Of a stretch of 64,000 bases of DNA, positions 50,570 through 59,053 are shown piece after piece. The position numbers and the translations under genes were made by a program. Below the pieces are notes generated by a model. That model was given only the letters and a program-made list of their open reading frames with translations, ran no database searches and had not been told where the DNA came from. Position 1 is the stretch's first letter. Each line of letters opens with the position of its first letter. Location: NCBI GenBank assembly GCA_035317605.1, contig DATHGT010000213.1, forward strand, positions 13,396-77,395, given 5' to 3'. This stretch comes from DATHGT01 sp035317605. Its GTDB lineage: Bacteria > Methylomirabilota > Methylomirabilia > Rokubacteriales > CSP1-6.

Positions 50570-51031
50570 ATGATCGGAGACGGATTGAACTTCGAGGCGC
50601 ACGCCGTCGGGGCGACGTACCGGACGCTGGCCCGGACGGTGTCGGAGACGGACATCGTGAACTTCGTGAACCTCGGCGGGTTCAACGAGCCGCTGTTCAT
50701 GGACATGGAGTTCGTGGCCCGCGAGTCGGTGTTCAAGCGCCGGGCCGCGCCGGGGGCGCTCACCTTCGCGCTCTCCGAGGGGTTGATCATGCAGACCGGC
50801 CTCATCCACGGCACCGGAATGGCGTGGCTGGGCGGCGAGATCAAAGTCGTGGCCCCCGTGCTGGAGGGCGACACCATCCACGTGGACGTCGAGATCGTCG
50901 ACAAGCGCGAGACCAGGAAAGCGGATCGGGGCATCGTCACCTATCGCCACCGCGTGGTGAACCAGCGCGACGAGGTGGTGCTGGAGGCGAAGATTCAGCG
51001 GATGATCCGCCGGGGCGCGCCGCCGTCCTGA
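50570..51031 (+). CDS. MaoC-like hot-dog domain protein
   Basis: 153 aa, 4 nt after livF. SETDIVNFVNLGGFNEPLFMD and FKRRAAPGALTFALSEGLI fit the MaoC/(R)-hydratase and thioesterase hot-dog fold, with GEIKVVAPVLEGDTIHVDVEI and VTYRHRVVNQRDEVVLE as the later strands. It probably hydrates an enoyl-CoA made in breakdown of the transported amino acid; the exact substrate is unknown. The catalytic Asp-His pair of true hydratases is not clear by eye. Confidence 0.8.
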   Translation: MIGDGLNFEAHAVGATYRTLARTVSETDIVNFVNLGGFNEPLFMDMEFVARESVFKRRAAPGALTFALSEGLIMQTGLIHGTGMAWLGGEIKVVAPVLEGDTIHVDVEIVDKRETRKADRGIVTYRHRVVNQRDEVVLEAKIQRMIRRGAPPS

Positions 51032-51032
51032 C

Positions 51033-52013
51033 GTGCTGGTCCTCACCCGCGCCGACCTCGAGCGCGTTCTCGCTCCCCTCGCGGTGGTGGACGCGATGGC
51101 GACCGCGTTTCGCCGCCACGGCGATGGTCGATCCACGGTGCCGCCCCGGCTCAGCACGCCCGTCGGACGCGACGGCGTTCTCCTCAGCATGCCGGCGGCG
51201 TTCAGCGACGGCTGTGAGCGCGGGCTCGGCGTCAAGCAGGTCAGCGTCTACCCCGACAACCGCGCGCGCGGCCATCCGACGCTGTACGCGACGTACGTCC
51301 TCATGGACGGCGCCTCGGGCGAGCCCTTGGCGCTGCTCGAGGGCACGTATCTCACGGGCCTCCGCACCGGAGCGACCTCGGCGCTGGCCGCCCGGCTGCT
51401 GGCGCGCGCCGACGCGCGCCGCGTGGCGTGCTTCGGCGCCGGGGTCCAGGCTCGCTTCCAGCTCCTCTGTCTGGCCGCCGTGCGATCGCTGGAGCGTGTA
51501 GTCGTCCTCGGCCGGGACCCCCGACGAGCGCGGGCCTTCGCGGAATCGATGAGCGCGACGCTGGGCGTTCCCGTCGAATCGGGTGATGATCCGCGGCGCG
51601 CCGCGCGGGAGGCGCAGCTGATCGTGTGCGCGACCACGTCGCCGACGCCGGTGGTCTTCGGCGCGGACCTCGGTCCGGGCACTCACGTCGACGCGGTCGG
51701 CGCGTTCCGGGCGACCGAACGCGAGCTGGACGGCGAGGCGATCCGACGGGCGCGCGTGGTCGTCGACACCTACGCCGGAGCGCTGGAGGAAGCCGGCGAC
51801 GTGCTGATCCCGCTCGGCGAAGGCATCATCGAACGGACTCACGTCGCGGCCGAGCTGGCCGAGATCGTGACCGGACGGCGCCCGGGCCGCACGAGCGCCG
51901 AGGAGATCACCGTGTTCAAATCGGTCGGGTTCGCCCTCGAGGATCTGGCCGCCGCGCAGCTCGCCTACGATCGAGCGCGCGCACAAGGCATCGGCAAGGA
52001 GGTCACGCTGTGA
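51033..52013 (+). CDS. ornithine cyclodeaminase/mu-crystallin family protein
   Basis: 326 aa. GLGVKQVSVYPDN carries the catalytic Lys region, TGLRTGATSALAARLLAR and the dinucleotide-binding ACFGAGVQARFQLLC follow, and the Asp side in GTHVDAVGAFRATERELD. Family members are NAD(P)-dependent cyclodeaminases, alanine/lysine dehydrogenases or ketimine reductases. Co-transcription with livKHMGF suggests action on an imported amino or imino acid. Confidence 0.9.
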   Translation: MLVLTRADLERVLAPLAVVDAMATAFRRHGDGRSTVPPRLSTPVGRDGVLLSMPAAFSDGCERGLGVKQVSVYPDNRARGHPTLYATYVLMDGASGEPLALLEGTYLTGLRTGATSALAARLLARADARRVACFGAGVQARFQLLCLAAVRSLERVVVLGRDPRRARAFAESMSATLGVPVESGDDPRRAAREAQLIVCATTSPTPVVFGADLGPGTHVDAVGAFRATERELDGEAIRRARVVVDTYAGALEEAGDVLIPLGEGIIERTHVAAELAEIVTGRRPGRTSAEEITVFKSVGFALEDLAAAQLAYDRARAQGIGKEVTL

Positions 52014-52567
52014 CGGGTCGAATCGTTCAGATCAGTGTCTCGCCCGGTGGAGTCCCCAAGAACGCGGTGCCCTCGGCCGAGGTCACGCGCGCGGGCGTCG
52101 AGGGCGACGCGCACCGCGACCTCGAGCACCACGGTGGGCCCGACCGAGCGGTCTGCCTGTTCTCGCTGGGGCGGATCCAGGCCCTCCAGGCGGAAGGACA
52201 TCCGGTCGTCCCGGGCGCGCTCGGCGAGAACGTCACCATCGAGGGCCTCGTCTGGGACGACGTCGTGCCCGGCAGCCGGCTCGAGCTGGGCGACCACGTG
52301 CTGCTCGAGGTGACGCGCTACACGTCGCCGTGCCTCAACATCCGCCCTGCCTTCTCTCACCGCGATTCCTCGCGGGTGTCGGAGAAGCGGCATCCCGGCT
52401 GGAGCCGCGTCTACACGCGCGTGCTCGTCCCCGGTCGCATCTCCACCGGGGACCCGGTGCGGCTGCTGCCGGCCGATCGCGAGACGGCGGCGGATGCCCC
52501 GGGCTTCCCCGGGCGCGACGCGAACGGGGGGGTCTGGGGGGCCCGCAGCTCGGGCCCCCCAGCCTGA
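52010..52567 (+). CDS. MOSC domain protein with repeat-encoded C-terminus
   Basis: 185 aa; GTG overlaps the previous stop, with AAGGAGG 7 nt upstream. MOSC fold: GRIVQISVSPGGVPKNAV, GVEGDAHRDLEHHGGPDRAV, GALGENVTIEGLVWDDVVPG, conserved Cys in TSPCLNIRPAF. Such proteins are thought to be sulfur carriers related to molybdenum cofactor sulfurase, often YiiM-like. The last 15 or so residues (NGGVWGARSSGPPA) are coded by a GC-rich palindrome and are not part of the fold. Confidence 0.9.
   Translation: MTGRIVQISVSPGGVPKNAVPSAEVTRAGVEGDAHRDLEHHGGPDRAVCLFSLGRIQALQAEGHPVVPGALGENVTIEGLVWDDVVPGSRLELGDHVLLEVTRYTSPCLNIRPAFSHRDSSRVSEKRHPGWSRVYTRVLVPGRISTGDPVRLLPADRETAADAPGFPGRDANGGVWGARSSGPPA
52534..52562. 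repeat. GC-rich palindromic repeat within the 3' end of the MOSC gene
   Basis: CTGGGGGGCCCG and CGGGCCCCCCAG form a perfect 12-bp stem with loop CAGCT. It covers the last codons of the MOSC gene and ends 7 nt before the next ATG. Left flank matches the 43.6-kb element. Confidence 0.75.
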
Positions 52568-52569
52568 CC

Positions 52570-53739
52570 ATGCGCACCGCCGACGTCGTCATCGTCGGCG
52601 CGGGCACCACCGGACTCTCGATCGCCTTCTCTCTGGCCGCGGCCGGCACGCGAAACGTGCTCGTGCTCGAGCGCCGCTTCATCGGCGCCGGCGGGACCGG
52701 ACGATCGGTGGGCATCATCCGTCAGCTGTACCCGACGCGCGAGACCACGGCCATGGTCCTCCGCTCGCTCGCCGTCTATCGCGACTTCGACGCGGCCGTG
52801 GGCGGCGCCTCGGGCTACGTTCGCTGCGGCGCGCTGATCGGCGTCGGGTCCCCGATGCGTGCGTCGCTCGAGAAGACCCTGACCCTTCAGCGCGCGCTCG
52901 GCGTCCGGGCCGAGCTGCTGGAGCCGTCCGACGTCGCGGGCATCGAGCCACGCATCGACACGTCACGACTCGGCGCCGTGCTGTACGAGCCGGATTCGGG
53001 ATACGCCGACCCGTCCGCCGTGGCCGCGGCGTATGCGGCCGCCGCTCGGCGGCACGGGGTCACGATCGAGCAGGACACCGAGGTGATCGCGGTGCGGGTG
53101 GCCGGCGGCCGCGTCACCGCGGTCGACACCGCGCGCGGCGAGCGGATCGAGACACCCGTGGTCGTGAACGCGGCCGGTCTCTGGTCGCCGAGCCTCGCGC
53201 GGATGGCCGGCGTCGAGCTGCCGATCGTCATCGGCCGGCATCCGGTCTTCGTCGTCGAGCGCGACGCGGCCTTCGGCGCCCCCCATCCCGTGTTCCTCGA
53301 CCTCGCCGGCGGCAGCTACGTGCGGTCCGAGAGCGGCGGACTCACGCTGACCGGCTCCCTCACCGACGACGAGACCAAGCACCCGATCGATCCCGAGCGG
53401 CTCGGCGCGGACGTGGGTCTCGACGAAGCGATCGACGTCCTCGAGCGGGCCGGCCGCGCGCTGCCGCGACTCGCGGACGCGCGCTATCGCCGCGGATGGG
53501 TCGGGGCGTTCGACATCACCCCGGACTGGATGCCCATTCTCGACGAGTCCCCGGTACGCGGGTTCTGGGTCGCCGCCGGCATGAGCGGCCACGGCTTCAA
53601 GCTCGCCCCCGCCATCGGCGAGACGATGGCCGACCTCATCGCGGGACGGACACCGCCGGTGAATGTTGACCCCTTCCGCTTCGGACGCTTCGCCACCAGC
53701 GCCGCGGGCGGGACGTTCGTCGCGTCCTACTTGCGCTGA
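52570..53739 (+). CDS. FAD-dependent oxidoreductase (DAO/glycine oxidase family)
   Basis: 389 aa. Dinucleotide motif DVVIVGAGTTGLSIAFSLAAAG, second FAD segment VVVNAAGLWSPSLARMAG, and the C-terminal FAD contact GFWVAAGMSGHGFKLAPAIGETMADLI. SVGIIRQLYP and EPDSGYADPSAV are typical of sarcosine/dimethylglycine and D-amino acid oxidase-like enzymes. It probably oxidises an N-methylated or D-amino acid. No ribosome-binding site is seen; the preceding hairpin occupies that place, so coupling from the MOSC gene is likely. Confidence 0.88.
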   Translation: MRTADVVIVGAGTTGLSIAFSLAAAGTRNVLVLERRFIGAGGTGRSVGIIRQLYPTRETTAMVLRSLAVYRDFDAAVGGASGYVRCGALIGVGSPMRASLEKTLTLQRALGVRAELLEPSDVAGIEPRIDTSRLGAVLYEPDSGYADPSAVAAAYAAAARRHGVTIEQDTEVIAVRVAGGRVTAVDTARGERIETPVVVNAAGLWSPSLARMAGVELPIVIGRHPVFVVERDAAFGAPHPVFLDLAGGSYVRSESGGLTLTGSLTDDETKHPIDPERLGADVGLDEAIDVLERAGRALPRLADARYRRGWVGAFDITPDWMPILDESPVRGFWVAAGMSGHGFKLAPAIGETMADLIAGRTPPVNVDPFRFGRFATSAAGGTFVASYLR

Positions 53740-53854
53740 CGACCGCGCGACGGGCGTCGGCTTCGCGATGCGCCTCCGCGATCTTCGCGCGCGTGAGGGC
53801 CTCGAGGATGAAATCCCGGCGCGAGACTCCCGCAATTACGCCCGAGGTAAGGGG
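53740..53854. other. gap between convergent genes
   Basis: 115 bases with no recognisable gene or terminator. A minus-strand frame reads VSRRDFILEALTRAKIAEAH, which looks protein-like and might be a remnant, but it is too short to assign. Confidence 0.3.
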
Positions 53855-54337
53855 TCAGCGCGCGACGTGGATGCTCACGCTGGCGCCGCCACCGGTCAGC
53901 GCGGAGAGGTCCACGTCTTCGCCCGAGGGCGTGTGGAGGCGGTGCCTGGTGAACGGGGCGACGCGCACGCGTAGCTCGGGCAAGCGCTCGCCGGCCGCGG
54001 GCACCACGATCATCCCGTCCTCCAGGCGCCAGCCGTCCCCGGCGCGGGGCTCCGGCAGTCCCGGACCGAAGCCGGCGAACGCGGTCTCCCGCGCCACCAG
54101 GGTGCCGTCGGCCCCGACGACGAACGCCCCGCGAACCGGGACGTGCTCGGACGAATGCACGTAGGAGAGAACGACGCGGTCGCCCGGCGCGACGTGAGCG
54201 CGATGGAGGACGCGCGCGTGCGTCACGTCCTCGACCACGAGCCACGGCCCGCGGGCGTCGAGACCGCCGGCGGTTCCCGAGGTCAGGGTCGCGACGGTCG
54301 CGATCCCGAGAAAGCTAGCGAACCATCCCCTTCTCAC
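53855..54337 (-). CDS. DUF1850 family exported protein
   Basis: 160 aa from a GTG, overlapping the TAXI receptor gene by 23 nt. Signal peptide (1-25), then WLVVEDVTHARVLHRAHVAPGDRVVLSYVHSSEHVPVRGAF, the conserved part of DUF1850, with a Tyr-Val-His-Ser core, and a C-terminal VRVAPFTRHRLHTPSGEDVDLS. DUF1850 genes accompany TAXI-type TRAP transporters. Function is unknown; possibly an accessory subunit. Confidence 0.8.
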   Translation of the reverse strand: MRRGWFASFLGIATVATLTSGTAGGLDARGPWLVVEDVTHARVLHRAHVAPGDRVVLSYVHSSEHVPVRGAFVVGADGTLVARETAFAGFGPGLPEPRAGDGWRLEDGMIVVPAAGERLPELRVRVAPFTRHRLHTPSGEDVDLSALTGGGASVSIHVAR

Positions 54338-55286
54338 GGTAGAACCTCTCGGCCCCGGGATGAAGGGGCAGCGGCATGCCGTTCTGCGCGGTCGGGAGGG
54401 TGAGCGACCGGGCGGCGGCGTGGGCGGTGTGGAACTGCGCGAGGTTGTCGAAGATCGCCCGCGTGAACTTGTAGACGAGGTCCTCGGAGAGATCGCGGCG
54501 GGCCACCAGCATGGCCAGCACCGCCGGCGTGAGGGCCTCGCGCTCCTGGCCCTGATAGGTGTGGGCCGGAATCTTCTCCAGGGTGTAGAAGGGGTACTCT
54601 CTCCTCAGGGCCTCGCCGGGGACGTGATCGATGGGCACCAGCGTGACCTTGCCTGAGAGGAAGAGGTCGACGAGGACGGCCGAGCCGAGCCCGGTGGTGA
54701 AGAACGCCGCGTCGACGCGTCCGCCCTTGAGCTCCTCGGCCGCCGCCGCGGCGTCGATGCGCTCGGCGCTGGCGAGATCCGGCTCCTTGATCCCGTAGAC
54801 GGCGAGCGTCTGGAGGGCGTTCTGCTCGGTGCCCGAGCCCGGCGGGCCGAGGATGACCCGCTTGCCCTTGAGCTCCCTGATCGACTTGGCGCCGGAGGCC
54901 TGGCTGGCCACGACGTGGACGAGCTCCGGATAGATCGTGAAGATCCCGACCATGTTCTTGACCGGCTTGCCCTTGAACACGTCCAGCGCGATGCCGTTGT
55001 AAGCGTAGAACGCGATGTCGTTCTGGAGCAGCGCGAAGTCCGCCTCACCGGTCCCGATGAGCTGCGCGTTGGCCACCGAGGCCCCCGTGGCCTCCACGGT
55101 CGCGCGGATCTTCAGGTCTTTGGCGTTGTAGGCGATGCGCGACATCGCCCCGGCCAGCGGGTAGTACACGCCAACCACCCAGCCCGACGCGATCGTGACC
55201 ACCCGTCGCGGTTGAGCGTTCACCAGCGGCGCGACGACGGCGGCCAGCAGCATGGCCGACAGCGTCACGATAGAGACTCTCTTCAT
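54315..55286 (-). CDS. TAXI family TRAP transporter solute receptor
   Basis: 323 aa with AAGGAG before the ATG and a signal peptide ending VNAQP. VVTIASGWVVGVYYPLAGAMSRI, VEATGASVANAQLIGTGEADFALLQND and GPPGSGTEQNALQTLAVYG are hallmark TAXI segments. It binds an organic acid or amino acid and normally feeds a 4TM/12TM fused TRAP permease. The permease is not in this window, though DUF1850 follows. On the opposite side, the gene is divergent from hyuA. Confidence 0.93.
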   Translation of the reverse strand: MKRVSIVTLSAMLLAAVVAPLVNAQPRRVVTIASGWVVGVYYPLAGAMSRIAYNAKDLKIRATVEATGASVANAQLIGTGEADFALLQNDIAFYAYNGIALDVFKGKPVKNMVGIFTIYPELVHVVASQASGAKSIRELKGKRVILGPPGSGTEQNALQTLAVYGIKEPDLASAERIDAAAAAEELKGGRVDAAFFTTGLGSAVLVDLFLSGKVTLVPIDHVPGEALRREYPFYTLEKIPAHTYQGQEREALTPAVLAMLVARRDLSEDLVYKFTRAIFDNLAQFHTAHAAARSLTLPTAQNGMPLPLHPGAERFYREKGMVR

Positions 55287-55367
55287 TGGGTCTCCTTTGC
55301 TCTCTCGCCCGGTGCGCGTCGGCGGGCGCCGACGCGCGCGGGCGTTCCTTCATTGTAGACTCCCCGT

Positions 55368-57446
55368 ATGGACGCGCGACTCGGCGTGGACATCGGGGGG
55401 ACCTTCACCGACCTCGTGGTCGTCGACGAGACCACGGGCGCGGTGCGCGTCGGCAAGGTGCTGACCACGCCGAAGGATCCCGCTCACGGCGTCGAGGGGG
55501 GCGTTCAAGCGCTGCTGGGTGAGGCCGGTGTCGCCGTCGCCTCCGTACGCGCGGTCGTTCACGGCACCACGCTCGCGACCAACGCGCTGATCGAGCGCAA
55601 GGGCGCCCGGACCGCGCTGCTGACCACGGCCGGGTTTCGCGACACGCTGGAGATCCGCTCCGAGGGTCGGTACGACATGTACGACCTCTTCATCGATCCC
55701 CCGGCGCCGCTGGTGCCGAGGCACCTGCGCCGTGAAGTCTCGGAGCGGTTGCTGCCGGACGGCAGCGTGCTGCGCCCGCTCGACGAGGCGGGGGCGCGCC
55801 GGGAGATCGCCGCGCTCGTCGACGAAGGCGTCGAGGCCCTCGCCATTTGCCTGCTGCACGCGTACGTCAATCCCGCCCACGAGCGGCGACTCGCCGCGCT
55901 CGTTCGCGAGGTGGCTCCGGACCTTCCCCTCTCGTGCTCGTCCGACGTGGTTCCCGAGATTCGGGAGTACGAGCGGACGTCGACCACCACGGCCAACGTC
56001 TATGTCGTGCCGCTGATGGCGCGCTACCTCCAGGATCTCGAGCAGCGCATGGCGGACCTCGGGCTACCCGGCCAGCTCTACGTCATGCAATCGTCGGGCG
56101 GCATCGCGCTTCCGGAAGAAGCGCGCCGCCTGCCCATCCGTCTGGTCGAATCGGGCCCGGCGGCGGGAGCGCTGGCCGCGGCGCTCTCGGCGCGCGAGCG
56201 CGGCGAGTCGCGCCTGCTCTCGTTCGACATGGGCGGGACCACGGCCAAGGCGTGCGTGATCGACGACGGCGTGCCGCTGGTGGCGCGCCAGTTCGAGGTC
56301 GCCCGCGCCGATCGGTTCAAGAAGGGCTCGGGACTCCCCGTGCGCGTGCCCGTGATCGAGATGATCGAGATCGGCGCCGGCGGCGGATCGATCGCCCGCG
56401 TCGACCGGCTCGGCCTGCTCAAGGTCGGCCCGGACAGCGCGAGCGCCGACCCCGGTCCCGCGTGCTACGGCCTTGGCGGCCGGCTGCCGACCGTCACCGA
56501 CGCGGATCTGATCCTCGGGTACCTCGACGGCGACTTCTTCCTCGGCGGGCGCATGCGCCTGGACCGTACGGCGGCCGCGCGCGCGATCGAGGAGCACGTC
56601 GCGCGCCCGCTCGGTCTCGATCTCACGCACGCGGCGTGGGGCATTCACCGTCTCGTCAACGAGAACATGGCGGCGGCCGCGCGCATCCACGGCATCGAGC
56701 GCGGCAAAGATCTGAGATCGTATCCGCTGTTCGCGTTCGGCGGCGCCGGGCCGGTCCACTGCTGGCAGGTCGCGAAGATCCTCAAGGTGCCGCGCATCCT
56801 GGTGCCGTTCGGGGCGGGCGCGATGTCGGCCTACGGTCTGCTCGCCGCCCCGCTCGCGTTCGACTTCGTGCGCACGCGTCACGAGCGGCTCGACGCTCCC
56901 GACTGGTCCGCGATCAACCGGCTGCTCGAGGCGATGGAAGCCGAGGGTCGCGAGCGACTGGCGCGGGCGGGCGTGGCATCGCACGACGTGCGGGTCTCGC
57001 GCGTGGCCGAGATGCGCTACCTCGGCCAGGGCCACGAGGTCGAAGCGCCGTTGCCGGCCGGTACGCTCTCGCGCGAGAGCCTGGCGACGATCACGTCGAG
57101 CTTCGAGGCGGCGTATCGCGCGCTCTACCACCGGCTGCCGCAGGGCGTGCCGGTCGAGGCGCTGAACTGGCGCGTCACGACCGCGGGGCCGGCGCCTGCC
57201 GTCACGATGCAGGAGGCGGCGGCGTCAGGCGGCGCGGCTCACCGCGCGCTGAAGGGCACGCGGCGGGCGTGGTTTGCCGAGGCCCAGGCGTACGTGGACG
57301 CGCCGGTGTACGACCGCTATGCGCTCGCGCCAGGCGTGGAGTTCTCGGGACCGGCCATCGTCGAGGAGCGCGAGTCGACCGCGGTCATCGGCCCGGGCGG
57401 GCGCTGCCGCGTCGACGCGGGGCTGACCCTGGTGGTCGAGCCATGA
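55368..57446 (+). CDS. hyuA: hydantoinase/oxoprolinase subunit A (HyuA)
   Basis: 692 aa. Begins ARLGVDIGGTFTDLVVVDE (ATP phosphate loop), VVHGTTLATNALIERKGA, SCSSDVVPEIREYERTSTTTANVYV, FDMGGTTAKACVIDDG and GIERGKDLRSYPLFAFGGAGPVH. With HyuB it opens 5-oxoproline, hydantoins or acetone-like ketones by ATP-dependent hydrolysis or carboxylation. The length and lack of a third small subunit favour the oxoprolinase/hydantoinase type. Confidence 0.93.
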   Translation: MDARLGVDIGGTFTDLVVVDETTGAVRVGKVLTTPKDPAHGVEGGVQALLGEAGVAVASVRAVVHGTTLATNALIERKGARTALLTTAGFRDTLEIRSEGRYDMYDLFIDPPAPLVPRHLRREVSERLLPDGSVLRPLDEAGARREIAALVDEGVEALAICLLHAYVNPAHERRLAALVREVAPDLPLSCSSDVVPEIREYERTSTTTANVYVVPLMARYLQDLEQRMADLGLPGQLYVMQSSGGIALPEEARRLPIRLVESGPAAGALAAALSARERGESRLLSFDMGGTTAKACVIDDGVPLVARQFEVARADRFKKGSGLPVRVPVIEMIEIGAGGGSIARVDRLGLLKVGPDSASADPGPACYGLGGRLPTVTDADLILGYLDGDFFLGGRMRLDRTAAARAIEEHVARPLGLDLTHAAWGIHRLVNENMAAAARIHGIERGKDLRSYPLFAFGGAGPVHCWQVAKILKVPRILVPFGAGAMSAYGLLAAPLAFDFVRTRHERLDAPDWSAINRLLEAMEAEGRERLARAGVASHDVRVSRVAEMRYLGQGHEVEAPLPAGTLSRESLATITSSFEAAYRALYHRLPQGVPVEALNWRVTTAGPAPAVTMQEAAASGGAAHRALKGTRRAWFAEAQAYVDAPVYDRYALAPGVEFSGPAIVEERESTAVIGPGGRCRVDAGLTLVVEP

Positions 57447-59053
57447 GCCTCGATCCCGTCACCCTCGAAGTCTGCTGGAACCGCCTGATCGGCGTCGTCA
57501 ACGAGCAGGCGCTCGCGCTCCAGCGCACCTCGTTCACCTCGATCGTGCGCGAGGCCGGCGACCTCTCGGCCGGGGTCTTCGATCGGCGCGGGCTGATGGT
57601 GGCCCAGGCCGTGACCGGCACGCCCGGCCACATCAACTCGATGGCGCTGGCCATGAAGCACTTCCTGGCCGCCTATCCGATCGACACGCTGGCGCCGGGC
57701 GACGTGCTGATCACCAACGACCCGTGGAAGACCTCGGGACACCTCAACGACGTCACGATCTGCAATCCGGTCTTCCGCGGCGACGACCTCGTCGCGTTCT
57801 TCGCCTCGACCTGCCACACCGCCGACATCGGCGGCCATCCGCTGAGCGCCGAGGCCCGCGACGTCTTCGAGGAAGGCCTCCAGATTCCCATCCTCAAGCT
57901 CTACGAGGCCGGCCGTCCCAACGAATCGCTGATCCGCGTGATCCGCGAGAACGTCCGGCTCCCCGAGATGGTGCTGGGCGACTTCCACGCCCAGATCGCC
58001 GGCGGCGCGGTCGGCGGCGAGCGCCTGCTGGAGTTCATGGCCGAGTTCGGGCTCACCCGTCTGGAGCCGCTCGCCGACGAGATCATCTCCCGGACCGAGC
58101 GCGCGATGCGCGACGCCATCCGCGCGCTGCCCCCGGGCGTCTACGAACACGCGATCGGCTCCGACGGCTTCGACGAGCCCATCACGATCAAGGTCCGTTG
58201 CGAGGTCCGCGGCGACGAGCTGCTGATCGACTACGCCGGCTCGTCCCCCGCGAGCCCGCGCGGCGTCAACGTGGTGATGAACTACACCGAGGCCTATACC
58301 ACCTACGGCGTGAAGGTCATCGTGAGCCCCGACGTCCCGAACAACGACGGCGCGTTTCGCCCGTTGCGCATCACCGCGCCCGAAGGCTCGATCCTCAACG
58401 TCAAGCGCCCCCTGCCCGTCGCGGCCCGTCACGTGATCGGCCACTTCCTTCCGCACGTGCTGGCCGGCGCCCTCGGCCAGGCCGTCCCCGACCGCGTGAT
58501 GGCCGAAGGCTCCGCCAACATCTGGGGCCTCAACGTGTCCGGCCGCCACGAGACCGGCGACCCCTTCGTCTACTTCTGGGTTTGCTCCGGCGGCACCGGC
58601 GCCCGCGCGACCAAAGACGGTTTGTCGGCCACCGCGTTCCCGTCGGGCGTCCTCGGCACCCCGGTCGAAGTGATCGAGCATCTGGCCCCGTTGCTGATCG
58701 AGAAGAAGGCGCTCCGTGAAGGCTCGGGCGGCGCCGGCAAGTACCGCGGCGGCCTCGGCCAGGTCATCGCCTTTCGCGGGCGAGGACCCACGCCGTTCAC
58801 GGTGTCCGTCCTCGGTGACCGCACGCGCCGCCCGGCGGCCGGCTTTCTCGGTGGTGAACCGGGCGCGACAGGCGAAGTCCTCATCGACGGCATTCGGCCC
58901 GCCAATCCAAAGGCCGAACAACTGGTCGCGCCAGGAACCCTCGTCGAGGTCCGTCTCCCCGGCGGCGGAGGTTACGGCTCCGCGGGAGACCGCGATCCGG
59001 ACCTCATCGCCGCCGACCTCCGCGAGCGTTACGTCACCAACCCGTCACGATGA
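57443..59053 (+). CDS. hyuB: hydantoinase/oxoprolinase subunit B (HyuB)
   Basis: 536 aa from the ATG at 57443, overlapping hyuA (ATGA). Motifs: LDPVTLEVCWNRLIGVVNEQA, SFTSIVREAGDLSAGVFDRRG, GDVLITNDPWKTSGHLNDVTI, FFASTCHTADIGG (metal site) and the glycine-rich end GGAGKYRGGLGQVIAFRGRG and VRLPGGGGYG. The pair forms the active enzyme. It ends tail to tail with dedA, overlapping by 9 nt. Confidence 0.94.
   Translation: MSLDPVTLEVCWNRLIGVVNEQALALQRTSFTSIVREAGDLSAGVFDRRGLMVAQAVTGTPGHINSMALAMKHFLAAYPIDTLAPGDVLITNDPWKTSGHLNDVTICNPVFRGDDLVAFFASTCHTADIGGHPLSAEARDVFEEGLQIPILKLYEAGRPNESLIRVIRENVRLPEMVLGDFHAQIAGGAVGGERLLEFMAEFGLTRLEPLADEIISRTERAMRDAIRALPPGVYEHAIGSDGFDEPITIKVRCEVRGDELLIDYAGSSPASPRGVNVVMNYTEAYTTYGVKVIVSPDVPNNDGAFRPLRITAPEGSILNVKRPLPVAARHVIGHFLPHVLAGALGQAVPDRVMAEGSANIWGLNVSGRHETGDPFVYFWVCSGGTGARATKDGLSATAFPSGVLGTPVEVIEHLAPLLIEKKALREGSGGAGKYRGGLGQVIAFRGRGPTPFTVSVLGDRTRRPAAGFLGGEPGATGEVLIDGIRPANPKAEQLVAPGTLVEVRLPGGGGYGSAGDRDPDLIAADLRERYVTNPSR

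Noticed and set aside
53740..53854. Gene remnant after the FAD oxidoreductase
   Set aside because: A short protein-like stretch (SRRDFILEALTRAK) is visible but has no start, no domain and only about 30 codons.
55847..57442. Long upstream extension of hyuB through hyuA
   Set aside because: The extension is an Arg/Ala-rich shadow of hyuA; HyuB homology begins exactly at the ATG overlapping the hyuA stop.
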